Positions 1-7,648 of a stretch of DNA of 18,074 nt are shown in pieces. A model generated the notes under the pieces. That model saw only the letters and a list, made by a program, of their open reading frames with translations, was not told where the DNA came from and searched no databases. Source of the DNA: Chlamydiota bacterium (GTDB lineage Bacteria > Chlamydiota > Chlamydiia > Chlamydiales > Rhabdochlamydiaceae); contig JABEVM010000090.1 of assembly GCA_013041585.1 (NCBI GenBank), forward strand, positions 1-18,074, written 5' to 3'. Each line of letters begins with the position of its first letter. The first letter of the stretch is position 1. The position numbers and the translations under genes are program-made.

Positions 1-650
1 ACCTTAGGCTTTTTATATTTTCCTTTCATTCCATAATTAAAAATTAAAAGAGGTACGATCATGGAAACCAAGCTTGGCAAGAAAAGTGTTTTCATAATCG
101 CAAGTGAAGTCACTCTATCGCTGATCCAAAGCATAGTCGTTGTCACGTCCCCAATCGGTGTCCAAGCTCCGCCGGAGTTTGCGGCTATGATAACCATACA
201 AGCTGGCAGAAACCTGTCTTCTTTATCAGGAATTAATTTTCTGAGGAGCGATACCATCAAAATCGTCGTAGTTAAGTTATCTAGAACGGCTGATAGAAAA
301 AAAGAAGTAAAGGCAACAAACCAAAGCATTTTTCTCTTTGAAGATGTTTGGATCAAGTCCGTGACGATCTTAAACCCTTTATGGGAATCGATAATTTCCA
401 CAAGCGTCATCGCCGCCATTAGAAAAAAGATGATTTGGGAAATATCGGCAAGGTGGGAAGAGAGCTCCTGAAGATCGTGTTTTAACGCATCTGGACCATA
501 GACAAAATAAATTCCCCACAAAATCACCGCAACAAATAAAGCTACAGCTGTCTTGTTAACTTTTAGATAATACTCAAATACAATTGCGAAATAACCAAGA
601 ACAAAAACAACAACAAGAAATGCTAAATAATCTAAGCCCCATACTATCAT
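1..650 (-). CDS. nhaD: NhaD-type Na+/H+ antiporter, N-terminal part, cut by window edge
   Basis: Translating the minus strand from the ATG at 650-648 gives 216 open residues that continue past base 1, so the C-terminal half is missing. The protein is strongly hydrophobic, with membrane segments near residues 8-28, 34-50, 72-88, 108-125 and 185-205. Two signatures typical of the NhaD family (ion transporter superfamily) are visible: LDNLTTTI at residues 123-130 and the glycine-rich ANSGGAWTPIGDVTTT at 157-172. The family exchanges Na+ or Li+ for H+ across the inner membrane and is usually 400-480 residues long. The start is bounded by an in-frame stop a few codons upstream, and GGAA precedes the ATG at short spacing. 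The gene lies downstream of kdsD on the same strand after 121 bases, so it may have its own promoter. The call is firm; the coupling ion is inferred from the family. Confidence 0.88.
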   Translation of the reverse strand, partial: MIVWGLDYLAFLVVVFVLGYFAIVFEYYLKVNKTAVALFVAVILWGIYFVYGPDALKHDLQELSSHLADISQIIFFLMAAMTLVEIIDSHKGFKIVTDLIQTSSKRKMLWFVAFTSFFLSAVLDNLTTTILMVSLLRKLIPDKEDRFLPACMVIIAANSGGAWTPIGDVTTTMLWISDRVTSLAIMKTLFLPSLVSMIVPLLIFNYGMKGKYKKPK

Positions 651-674
651 ATCGCGTTCCAATGTAGAGTATTA

Positions 675-685
675 CCAAAATTTGG
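675..685. promoter_or_regulatory. 11-bp palindrome upstream of nhaD
   Basis: CCAAAATTTGG is a perfect inverted repeat (5-base arms around one base) centred about 30 bases upstream of the nhaD start, inside the 121-base gap between kdsD and nhaD. It could be an operator for nhaD. Short AT-rich palindromes also arise by chance, and I see no convincing -35/-10 pair around it. Confidence 0.2.
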
Positions 686-771
686 ATTCTATTTTAGAGT
701 CACAATAAGATACAGATTTTTTTACAAAAAGATAAAGCAAAAAAAAAGTATTGTATTTTTTCGATTAAGAT

Positions 772-1740
772 TTAGGCAAGCCCTGCTTGAACGATATCGT
801 GCATTCGGATAACGCCAACCGCTTTTCTATTTTCTAAAACAGGTAGAACCATAATCCATTTTTTCGGATCTTTTTGCATAAGCTTCTTGGCGTCCCATGC
901 TAAGCTCCCTCTTTGAATAGAAAGAGCTGTGATTGTCATAAGATCACTCATTTTGGTTTCCATAACAGAAGGGCCTCTTGACTGCAACGCTCTGCGCAAG
1001 TCTCCATCTGTGAAAATTCCTAAAAAGTTTTTTTGACTATCAACAACGAGCAAGCACCCGCATTTTTTGTTGGAAAGTTCGACAAGTACATCTACTAGCT
1101 TATCGTCTGGAGTGCAAAGAGGAGTATCTTTCCCTTTGATCATGATCTCTTCCACCGTCATACTCATTTTCTTTCCGATATTTCCTGATGGGTGGTTGAG
1201 TGCATAATCATCAAGACGAAAGTTTTTTAATTTCATGAGAGCTACAGCTAACGCATCGCCAAAAAGCAATTGGGTTTCAGTAGAAGTTGTTGGCGCTAAA
1301 TCAAACGGGCAAAGTTCTTTTTCTAAGGGTAGATAAATACTAAAATCACACAATTTAGCCATTCGGCTATTCGGTTTAGAGACAATGGCCAAACATTTTG
1401 TATTTCTTTTCTTAAAGAAGGGGATCAAATTCAATAATTCTTCAGTATCTCCGCTTCTACTTAAAAGAATGATTACATCCTTTTCAGTAAGAATGCCGAT
1501 ATCGCCATGCAAAAAGTTAGAAGGTGGTAAATGAAGCGCCTTGGTTCCAGTTGAAATCAAAGTCATCGCAATTTTTTCAGCGACAATTCCACTTTTGCCG
1601 ATCCCTGAAAATATGAGAAGACCAGGACACTCCAAACAAATTTTTACAAATTTTTCCACATCTTCCATATTGAGATGAGAATAAAAGTACTGAATATATT
1701 TTTCTTGGTCCTGAAAGATTTTTTTTAACATGTTTACCAT
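772..1740 (-). CDS. kdsD: Arabinose-5-phosphate isomerase (KpsF/GutQ/KdsD family)
   Basis: Converts ribulose 5-phosphate to arabinose 5-phosphate, the first committed step to Kdo in lipopolysaccharide, in the cytosol. The protein has an N-terminal SIS sugar-isomerase domain (about residues 35-170) followed by two CBS domains (about 197-250 and 261-319), the normal E. coli KdsD layout and length. Family motifs seen: GIGKSG at 46-51, SRSG at 94-97, CPFDLAPTTST at 144-154, GDALAVAL at 161-168, HPSG at 183-186 holding the conserved active-site histidine, and GIFTDGDLRR at 241-250 in the first CBS domain. The start is uncertain: GTG at 1749, ATG at 1740 and ATG at 1731 are all in frame and none has a good ribosome binding site. 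I chose the first ATG (322 residues). It is divergent from the isocitrate dehydrogenase gene across roughly 100 bases. Confidence 0.94.
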   Translation of the reverse strand: MVNMLKKIFQDQEKYIQYFYSHLNMEDVEKFVKICLECPGLLIFSGIGKSGIVAEKIAMTLISTGTKALHLPPSNFLHGDIGILTEKDVIILLSRSGDTEELLNLIPFFKKRNTKCLAIVSKPNSRMAKLCDFSIYLPLEKELCPFDLAPTTSTETQLLFGDALAVALMKLKNFRLDDYALNHPSGNIGKKMSMTVEEIMIKGKDTPLCTPDDKLVDVLVELSNKKCGCLLVVDSQKNFLGIFTDGDLRRALQSRGPSVMETKMSDLMTITALSIQRGSLAWDAKKLMQKDPKKWIMVLPVLENRKAVGVIRMHDIVQAGLA

Positions 1741-1812
1741 AGCGGGCACAAAATTGGATTGATCTCTTGATAAGAATAATATAAAAGATTGAAATTAACT
1801 CGTCTATAGATA

Positions 1813-1829
1813 CCTGTACTCTATACAGG
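1813..1829. promoter_or_regulatory. CCTGTA-N5-TACAGG dyad between kdsD and icd
   Basis: A perfect inverted repeat with 6-base arms (CCTGTA at 1813-1818, TACAGG at 1824-1829) and a 5-base centre lies in the divergent gap, 16 bases before the first possible icd ATG. The 8-base palindrome TCTATAGA sits just beside it at 1803-1810. The position and symmetry suit a repressor site for one or both genes, or a small hairpin in the icd leader. No regulator is identifiable from the window. Confidence 0.35.
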
Positions 1830-1857
1830 ACAAATTAAGTAAAATATGAGAGGGAAA

Positions 1858-3300
1858 ATGCAAAAAAAAGTGCCAATTACAGTAGCGTATGGGGATGGGA
1901 TCGGGCCTGAGATCATGAAAGCAACGCTTTTTGTTCTTCAAGAGGCGGGAGCGAATATCGAAATACATCCTGTAGAAATTGGCGAAAAAATCTACTTACA
2001 AGGAAATCCGACAGGGATTGAAGCTAGCACTTGGGATACCATTCTGAATACAAAAGCTTTTTTAAAAGCGCCTATTACCACTCCCCAAGGCGGCGGTTTT
2101 AAAAGTCTGAATGTCACAATTCGAACAGCTCTTGGCCTATACGCAAATGTTCGTCCTTGCGTTTCCTATTTTCCTTATATTTTTACTAAACACCCGAAAA
2201 TGAACGTTGTTATCGTAAGAGAAAACGAAGAAGACCTCTATTTAGGAATTGAGTACAGGCAAACACCGCAGGTGTGCGAATCACTGAAAATCATTTCTCG
2301 TCCTGGGAGTGAAAAAATCATTCGCTACGCTTTTGAATACGCACGTCACTATGGCAGAAAAAAAGTGACCTGCTTCACAAAAGACAATATTATGAAATTT
2401 TCTGATGGTCTCTTCCACAAAGTCTTTGATGAAATCTCCGAGCATTATCCAGAGATTGAAAAGGAACATTGGATTGTAGATATTGGAGCTGCAAAACTTG
2501 CGGATACTCCGGAGCTATTCGATGTAGTTGTCATGCCTAATCTCTACGGGGATATTTTATCTGATGTAGCAGCGCAAATTTCTGGATCTGTAGGCATTGC
2601 TGGATCTGCGAATATTGGCGATAAGGGGGCAATGTTCGAAGCCATTCATGGCTCTGCGCCAAGAAGAGCCGGCCAAGATGTGGCAAACCCATCTGGGCTT
2701 CTCTTAGCTTCCGTGTCCATGCTGGTTCATATCGGACAAATCGAAATTGCTGAGAGGATCCATAACGCTTGGCTCAAAACAATTGAAGAAGGGATTCACA
2801 CGTACGATATTTATACAGAGAAAGTCAGCAAAAGAAAGGTGGGAACAAAAGAGTTTGGGCAAAGCGTTGTCAAATTCCTAGGCGAAAAGCCCACTCACCT
2901 ACCCGCCGCCAACTATCACAGTCATAAAAATGTGATTTCACTTCACCAAGAAAAAGTAGAGACCGTCCAAAGAGAGTTAGTAGGCGTGGATGTTTTTGTT
3001 TATTTTCCGGATTCCGAAAAAGCCCTGATTCCAAAGGTCCTTTCCATCTCCTCATCTAAGTTCTCACTAGAACTCATTAGCAACCGAGGAGTAAGGGTAT
3101 GGCCGGAAGGAATCCCTGTTACTTTCTGTATAGATCAATTCCGGTGCCGTTTTGTTGCTAAAAATAAAAAGGGCCCAGTCTCCTCGCAAGAAATTATTTC
3201 ACTTTTGCAAGAGGTTGCGCAAAAAGGATTTGATATCATTAAAACAGAAAATCTTTACCTTTTTGATGGCAAGCCCGGTTACTCTTCCGCCGAAGGATAG
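1858..3300 (+). CDS. icd: Isocitrate dehydrogenase, Thermus/Rickettsia-type with C-terminal extension
   Basis: Oxidatively decarboxylates isocitrate to 2-oxoglutarate in the TCA cycle. The catalytic part (about residues 1-335 of 480) carries the IDH/IMDH fold signatures: GDGIGPE near the N-terminus, KSLNV (Lys82, Ser83) with nearby arginines for the substrate, the NLYGD metal-binding stretch at 228-232, and HGSAPRR at 264-270 in the coenzyme site. The pair of arginines there, rather than Asp-Ile, points to NADP+ by inference. Residues 341-480 form an extra C-terminal domain rich in conserved short motifs (ISNRGVRVWP, FDGKPG) that matches the extension of the Thermus thermophilus and Rickettsia enzymes. 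A longer frame starts at ATG 1846, but AGAGGG stands directly before the ATG at 1858, so I prefer that start. The stop abuts the convergent E2 gene after one base. Confidence 0.93.
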   Translation: MQKKVPITVAYGDGIGPEIMKATLFVLQEAGANIEIHPVEIGEKIYLQGNPTGIEASTWDTILNTKAFLKAPITTPQGGGFKSLNVTIRTALGLYANVRPCVSYFPYIFTKHPKMNVVIVRENEEDLYLGIEYRQTPQVCESLKIISRPGSEKIIRYAFEYARHYGRKKVTCFTKDNIMKFSDGLFHKVFDEISEHYPEIEKEHWIVDIGAAKLADTPELFDVVVMPNLYGDILSDVAAQISGSVGIAGSANIGDKGAMFEAIHGSAPRRAGQDVANPSGLLLASVSMLVHIGQIEIAERIHNAWLKTIEEGIHTYDIYTEKVSKRKVGTKEFGQSVVKFLGEKPTHLPAANYHSHKNVISLHQEKVETVQRELVGVDVFVYFPDSEKALIPKVLSISSSKFSLELISNRGVRVWPEGIPVTFCIDQFRCRFVAKNKKGPVSSQEIISLLQEVAQKGFDIIKTENLYLFDGKPGYSSAEG

Positions 3301-3301
3301 C

Positions 3302-4516
3302 CTACTCTATAGTAAGATCTGATTCTAGATGGTGTTTTAGCGATGCTAGGAACTGGCAGCCATAAATACCATCTAAAACTCTGTGATCAAAAGTAAGTGA
3401 GATATTGATCATAGAGCGTACACCAAAGAGATCATCTTCAACGACAACAACTTTTTTGTGGATCGCCCCTACTCCCAAAATCGCAACTTCAGGGTATCTG
3501 ATGATAGGGATCCCTGTCAGAACTCCCGTCATCCCAAAATTCGTAATTGTCATGGACCCATCTTTAATATCGTTAAGAGTGAGCCCGTTCGATCTTGCTT
3601 TTGTGGATATTTCATGAATGCCGAGCGCGATCTGAGGCAAGCTCATTTGCTGGCAATTTTTAAGCACTGGCACCATCAGCCCGTCTTTCACATTGACTGC
3701 GAAACCGAGATTAATAAATTTTTTCACAACGATTGTATCTTCGTCTAAAGAAGAGTTAATCAAAGGAAACTCTTGCAATGCTTTGACAAGAGCTCTAGCA
3801 ATAAAGCTTGTTACGGTAAGCTTCGCGCCATATTTTTTGAAGAAAGCTTCTTTCTGTTCATACATCACTTTAATGATTTTCGTAACATCGACCTCTGTGA
3901 TGAGCGTTGCGTGTGGCGCTTCGTAAAAAGATTTTACCATGTTGTCAGCAATCGCTTTTCTCATGGAGCTCATTTTTACGCGTTCGATCTCTTTTACATT
4001 TTCGCCGCGATCAAACTCTGAACAGGTTTTGTTCTTTGCGCAAGATGATTGTACAGCTTGAGGCTTCTCTAAGTACGCTTCAATATCTCTTCTAGTAATT
4101 CTTCCGCCTTGTCCTGTCCCTGGAATCTTTTCCAGCTGCGACATGCTAATTCCTTTTTCTCTAGCGAGACGTAAAACAACAGGAGAGAAAAAATCTTGAT
4201 TGTCTGAAGAGGCCTCTTCCGATGTGATAGTCTGTCTTGCAACCGGAGCTGAAGCCGCAGCTTCTTTTACATCGGAAACTAAAACTGTTGCAAGGGTGGC
4301 TCCCACGTCTACTTCTTGATCCGGATGAGCGTGAATTTTTATCAACTTTCCTGCAACAGGAGATGGAATTTCACTATTTACTTTATCAGTAGACACTTCT
4401 AGAAGGGGTTCATCTAACTTGACCATATCGCCTTCTTGCTTGAACCACTGAACAACTGTAGCATTTAGAATACTTTCTCCAAGTTTGGGGAGAGCAACCT
4501 TATATTCTTCATTCAT
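3302..4516 (-). CDS. 2-oxo acid dehydrogenase E2 subunit (dihydrolipoamide acyltransferase)
   Basis: Core subunit of a 2-oxo acid dehydrogenase complex; it passes the acyl group from E1 to coenzyme A on a swinging lipoyl arm. Domain order in 404 residues: lipoyl domain 5-80 with the modified lysine at 45 in EVSTDKVNSEIPS; Ala/Ser-rich linker; peripheral-subunit-binding domain 110-149; second linker; catalytic domain from about 173 with HRVLDG at 378-383 (catalytic His378 and Asp382). HRVLDG and the TDKVNSE lipoyl site look more like pyruvate or branched-chain complexes than 2-oxoglutarate E2, which usually has HRLIDG. C. trachomatis homologues are nevertheless often called sucB, so the substrate is open. 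No E1 or E3 gene lies nearby. The gene begins 8 bases after lpxK and is probably the last cistron of the gmhA-lpxK operon. Confidence 0.92.
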   Translation of the reverse strand: MNEEYKVALPKLGESILNATVVQWFKQEGDMVKLDEPLLEVSTDKVNSEIPSPVAGKLIKIHAHPDQEVDVGATLATVLVSDVKEAAASAPVARQTITSEEASSDNQDFFSPVVLRLAREKGISMSQLEKIPGTGQGGRITRRDIEAYLEKPQAVQSSCAKNKTCSEFDRGENVKEIERVKMSSMRKAIADNMVKSFYEAPHATLITEVDVTKIIKVMYEQKEAFFKKYGAKLTVTSFIARALVKALQEFPLINSSLDEDTIVVKKFINLGFAVNVKDGLMVPVLKNCQQMSLPQIALGIHEISTKARSNGLTLNDIKDGSMTITNFGMTGVLTGIPIIRYPEVAILGVGAIHKKVVVVEDDLFGVRSMINISLTFDHRVLDGIYGCQFLASLKHHLESDLTIE

Positions 4517-4524
4517 CGGAAAAC

Positions 4525-5562
4525 CTATTTCAAACGTTCTATACTAGTATCTAAAAAATTCTTACCACTTACAAATTCTAATTCTATTTTTACACACACA
4601 ATCGGTATGCAAGTTTCTAGATTTTGCGGAATTTTTACAAAATCTTTTTCTGTACAGAGCAAACACTCAGCTCCTTTATTTTGGCATGCTTTTGCAAATA
4701 TTTCCAAGGTTTGCTTTGCCGGGATCTCGTGATCTACACAAAGTAGAGTATCTACAATTTCCACTTCATCCTTTTGTAAATTATGCAAAAACCTCTGCGG
4801 CTTTCCAATTCCACAAAACACTCCGGCTTTTTTATGCGGAATATCTCCTTTCATAATAAAGTGTGTGGCTGTGATGGGCGCGCTGCTAATCTTACGAATT
4901 TCCTTCTCTACTTCTTTATAATGTTCAAAATTCTCTGTATGGCTCAGGACCAATAAATCTACGTTTTTCAATCTTTTAGGACTATCTCGCAAAAACCCTC
5001 TCGGAAGATAATGATTTCCTCCCCAAGGGTCTTTACTATCTACCACAGCAATATCTACATCTCTGTGTAAAGAGCGAAATTGCATTCCATCATCCAAGAG
5101 AAGAATTTCTGCGCCGTTTTCAATAGCCTGTTTCGCAGAAGAGAGGCGATTTTTCCCAACCCAAATGTCAACTTGAGGCAAGTGCGTCAGATAAAGAAAG
5201 GGTTCATCCCCAACTATATTGGAAGTAGCTTCTTTGAGTTTATTTATACAAACACTTGGAAAAGCTCTTTCCAATGCCCCGAGGTATCCCCTTGAAAGAA
5301 TCGCAACTTTTTTTGTTTTTGATAGTTCTTTTGCAAGATGTAGCACAAGCGGGGTTTTTCCAGTTCCTCCTGCAACGATATTTCCGATGCTTACTACAGG
5401 TTTAGAAAATCGTTTAATAGGAAGAATGCGAGCATCGAAAGCCAAATTTCTTATCCCTATAGCCAAATAAAACAACTTGCTGAAAAAAAAAAGCAGATAC
5501 CCAACCCATCTGTTTGGACTTTTTCCCTCTATATAATCAACAACAAATTTTTTAAGGCTCAT
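4525..5562 (-). CDS. lpxK: Tetraacyldisaccharide 4'-kinase (lipid A synthesis)
   Basis: Phosphorylates the 4' position of the lipid A disaccharide with ATP at the inner face of the inner membrane. The 345-residue protein has an N-terminal hydrophobic segment (about 20-37) that anchors it, a Walker A motif GGTGKT at 65-70, SRGY at 90-93, VGDEP at 118-122, and the DDGMQFRSLHRD block from 157 holding the family's conserved acidic pair. The length is normal for LpxK. The open frame extends upstream to 5661, but that part lies inside gmhA and translates to low-complexity residues. The ATG at 5562 overlaps the gmhA TGA as ATGA and matches the family N-terminus. It has no ribosome binding site of its own, so translation is probably coupled to gmhA. 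Confidence 0.94.
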   Translation of the reverse strand: MSLKKFVVDYIEGKSPNRWVGYLLFFFSKLFYLAIGIRNLAFDARILPIKRFSKPVVSIGNIVAGGTGKTPLVLHLAKELSKTKKVAILSRGYLGALERAFPSVCINKLKEATSNIVGDEPFLYLTHLPQVDIWVGKNRLSSAKQAIENGAEILLLDDGMQFRSLHRDVDIAVVDSKDPWGGNHYLPRGFLRDSPKRLKNVDLLVLSHTENFEHYKEVEKEIRKISSAPITATHFIMKGDIPHKKAGVFCGIGKPQRFLHNLQKDEVEIVDTLLCVDHEIPAKQTLEIFAKACQNKGAECLLCTEKDFVKIPQNLETCIPIVCVKIELEFVSGKNFLDTSIERLK

Positions 5563-6131
5563 GGAAACAGTTTTTGTTCGATCATTTCGATAATAATATG
5601 AATGGCTGTCATATGGGCTTCTTGAATACGATCTGTCCCTGGAAATCCATGCACAAGCCACTCTAGGTCTGCCATCCCTTTAAGCTTGCCTCCGTCTTTA
5701 CCTAAGAAAACAATCGTTTCCACTTTCATCGATTTGGCGCACTTCACAGCTTCAATCACATTAGAAGAATTCCCACTTGTAGTAAGACCAATAAAAATAT
5801 CGCCTGGTTTACCAAGCGCTTCTACTGATCTTGAAAAAACACTCTCATATCCAATGTCATTGGCAACGCACGTCAAATGCCCAGGATCGGAAAGTGCAAT
5901 CGCTGGCAAAGCTTTTCTCTTTTTTCGAAAAATCCCTGTAAGTTCTTCTGCAAAATGCATTGCATCGCATAAGCTCCCGCCATTTCCTGCGATTAAGATT
6001 TTTCCGCCATTATGAAAACAGGTAGCAATTCGCAACGCTGCCTCTTCCATAAATTTCAGACTTTGCGGTATTTTCAAAAATTCAATCACTCGAACTGCAT
6101 CATCAACAGATTTTAAAATGTGTTTTTGCAT
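5559..6131 (-). CDS. gmhA: Phosphoheptose isomerase (SIS domain)
   Basis: Converts sedoheptulose 7-phosphate to D-glycero-D-manno-heptose 7-phosphate, the first step to the ADP-heptose of lipopolysaccharide inner core. The protein is 190 residues (E. coli GmhA has 192) and is a single SIS domain with GNGGS at 49-53, TSGNS at 136-140 region and RIQE at 168-171. All four positions equivalent to the E. coli zinc and catalytic residues are present: His59, Glu63, Gln170 and His178. The last of these argues against the DiaA branch of the same fold, which lacks that histidine. GAGTGG precedes the ATG with good spacing. It is the first gene of a likely operon with lpxK and the E2 gene, and divergent from asd. 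Confidence 0.9.
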   Translation of the reverse strand: MQKHILKSVDDAVRVIEFLKIPQSLKFMEEAALRIATCFHNGGKILIAGNGGSLCDAMHFAEELTGIFRKKRKALPAIALSDPGHLTCVANDIGYESVFSRSVEALGKPGDIFIGLTTSGNSSNVIEAVKCAKSMKVETIVFLGKDGGKLKGMADLEWLVHGFPGTDRIQEAHMTAIHIIIEMIEQKLFP

Positions 6132-6147
6132 TGTAAACCACTCATTT

Positions 6148-6175
6148 ATTAGAATCTATGCATTGTAAGTAACAA
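6148..6175 (-). promoter_or_regulatory. Putative sigma70-like promoter of gmhA-lpxK-E2
   Basis: On the minus strand TTGTTA (6175-6170) is followed after 16 bases by TCTAAT (6153-6148), five of six matches to the -10 consensus, with the ATG 17 bases further on. That would give a short leader of about ten bases containing the GAGTGG ribosome binding site. This rests on consensus matching by eye in AT-rich DNA. Confidence 0.35.
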
Positions 6176-6247
6176 AAAGATAAAAATCCATGTTAAAGTA
6201 ATCGAAACCTTTGCTAGTGTACTTAGTAAACAAAGTGATTATTTAGT

Positions 6248-7294
6248 ATGAACCCTTTGCAAGTAAATCCTAGAATTGCCATCGTCGGTGCCACTGGGGC
6301 CGTGGGAGATGAACTCCTCAAGCTTCTCATTAGCCGTAGATTCCCTTTTTCCGCCCTTCGCTGCTTCGCCTCAGAAAAATCTGTAGGAAAAACTTTACAT
6401 TTTGACTCTCAAGAAATTGTTATAGAAAAATTAGAAAAAAATTCTTTTATAGATATTGATATTGCCTTGTTCACTGCGGGAAGTTCTGTAGCAAAACAGT
6501 ATGCTCCTTTTGCCAAAGAAAGCGGCTGCATCGTCATCGATAACAGCTCCGCATTCCGCGGAGATGATAGCGTACCCTTGCTCATTCCTGAGATCAACGC
6601 TCATGCGTTAGAAAAGCACCAAAATATCATTGCATCACCCAATTGCACGACAACCATTATGCTTCTAGCCCTAGCCCCTCTGCATCGACTCTTCCCCATC
6701 AAACGAATTGTTGCAGCAACCTATCAAGCAGCTAGCGGAGCTGGTAAAAAAGCGATGAGTGAATTAGAGGAAGCTAGCAAAGCTTACTTAGAAAACAGAC
6801 CTTTTTCTCCTACCGTATTTCCCTTCCCTTATGCCTTTAATTTATTTGCACATACCTCTCCTCTCCTCCCTAATGGATATGTCGAGGAAGAGATGAAGAT
6901 GGTGCGAGAGACTAGAAAAATTTTGGAAGACGAGAGTATACAAATTCATGCGACTTGTATCCGCGTACCCGTTTTACGAACTCATTCTGAAGCTCTCAAT
7001 GTGGAATTCCATGAAAGGGTTACTGTAGAACAAGCCTATGAGATCCTATCTTGTGCTCCTGGAGTAAAAATTTTAGAAAACAGAGAACAAAATCGTTTTC
7101 CCATGCCCATTGATGCCATAGAGCAAAACGACATTTACTGTGGAAGGATTCGTGAAGATCAATCCCAAAAAAATACTCTCGACATCTGGGTAGTAGGAGA
7201 CCAACTACTCAAGGGAGCTGCTTTGAATATGATTCAAATTGCAGAACTTATTCTTGCTGCGAAACCAGTTGAAATAGGTGCTGCTCAACAATAA
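6248..7294 (+). CDS. asd: Aspartate-semialdehyde dehydrogenase
   Basis: Reduces aspartyl phosphate to aspartate semialdehyde with NADPH, feeding lysine, diaminopimelate, threonine and methionine synthesis. The 348-residue protein begins with a Rossmann nucleotide motif GATGAVG at 14-20. It has the active-site cysteine Cys133 in SPNCTT, the conserved glutamine Gln160 before AASGAGKKAM, and the active-site histidine His246 within RVPVLRTHS. The C-terminal WVVGDQLLKGAALN block is typical. Length is normal for the family. In C. trachomatis asd sits, as I recall, in a dap/lysC cluster, whereas here it has no pathway neighbour. No clear ribosome binding site precedes the ATG, but the N-terminus aligns well with the family. 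The next gene starts 16 bases downstream and is probably co-transcribed. Confidence 0.95.
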   Translation: MNPLQVNPRIAIVGATGAVGDELLKLLISRRFPFSALRCFASEKSVGKTLHFDSQEIVIEKLEKNSFIDIDIALFTAGSSVAKQYAPFAKESGCIVIDNSSAFRGDDSVPLLIPEINAHALEKHQNIIASPNCTTTIMLLALAPLHRLFPIKRIVAATYQAASGAGKKAMSELEEASKAYLENRPFSPTVFPFPYAFNLFAHTSPLLPNGYVEEEMKMVRETRKILEDESIQIHATCIRVPVLRTHSEALNVEFHERVTVEQAYEILSCAPGVKILENREQNRFPMPIDAIEQNDIYCGRIREDQSQKNTLDIWVVGDQLLKGAALNMIQIAELILAAKPVEIGAAQQ

Positions 7295-7310
7295 ACAGAA
7301 GGAAGCGAGT

Positions 7311-7637
7311 ATGAAAAAATTTACAGTTCTAGCATTAGGAATGTGGTCACTAGTAAGTACGTTATTCGCAAGTTTACCAACCTATCGGACAACATTCTCT
7401 ATTACACCGTATGCGGAGCAAGAGGATACATATAGAGCCGAAGTGCAGATAGAAAAAATCAATCCTGATACTGCTTCTTATGAGCTGATCCTGTCTCCCA
7501 CTCTTGTTGTTGTGAAAAACGAGCCAGCTAATTTAACTACACCAACTCAAGGCGATGAGATTTCTCTTGATATCTTAGTCTCCGATGATGAAAAAGTAAC
7601 GATTTCAATTGTAGGAAAGCCTCTTACCTCTGAATAG
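7311..7637 (+). CDS. Small exported protein of unknown function
   Basis: I do not recognise this family. The product is 108 residues. Residues 1-20 form a Sec signal peptide (two lysines, a hydrophobic core, then LFA before the likely cleavage), leaving a mature protein of about 85 residues. The mature part has alternating hydrophobic residues that suggest a small beta-sandwich, is acidic towards the end, and has no cysteine. A stretch reading SPTLVVVKNEPANL faintly recalls the SP-x-N-x-x-A pattern of secretin repeats, but I do not rely on it. The frame extends upstream to 7278, overlapping asd. The ATG at 7311 is preferred because AGAAGGAAG stands five bases upstream and the signal peptide starts there. 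It lies 16 bases after asd and converges with the hydrolase gene across 11 bases. Confidence 0.72.
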   Translation: MKKFTVLALGMWSLVSTLFASLPTYRTTFSITPYAEQEDTYRAEVQIEKINPDTASYELILSPTLVVVKNEPANLTTPTQGDEISLDILVSDDEKVTISIVGKPLTSE

Positions 7638-7648
7638 GGATCTTGTTA

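Noticed and set aside
61..471. Plus-strand open frame of 136 codons at the left edge
   Set aside because: It is the antisense shadow of the NhaD gene, whose minus-strand translation has clear family motifs; the plus frame shows none.
3405..4095. Several plus-strand frames of 60-96 codons opposite the E2 gene
   Set aside because: They are antisense to a protein with complete lipoyl, binding and catalytic domains, and have no ribosome binding sites or motifs.
5563..5661. 33-residue N-terminal extension of LpxK
   Set aside because: It lies inside gmhA in another frame, is Ser/Tyr/Arg-rich without family similarity, and the ATG at 5562 matches the LpxK N-terminus.
5559..6131. DiaA (replication initiator-associated SIS protein) as an alternative to GmhA
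   Set aside because: The histidine equivalent to GmhA His180 and the other metal ligands are all present, and the neighbours are lipopolysaccharide genes.
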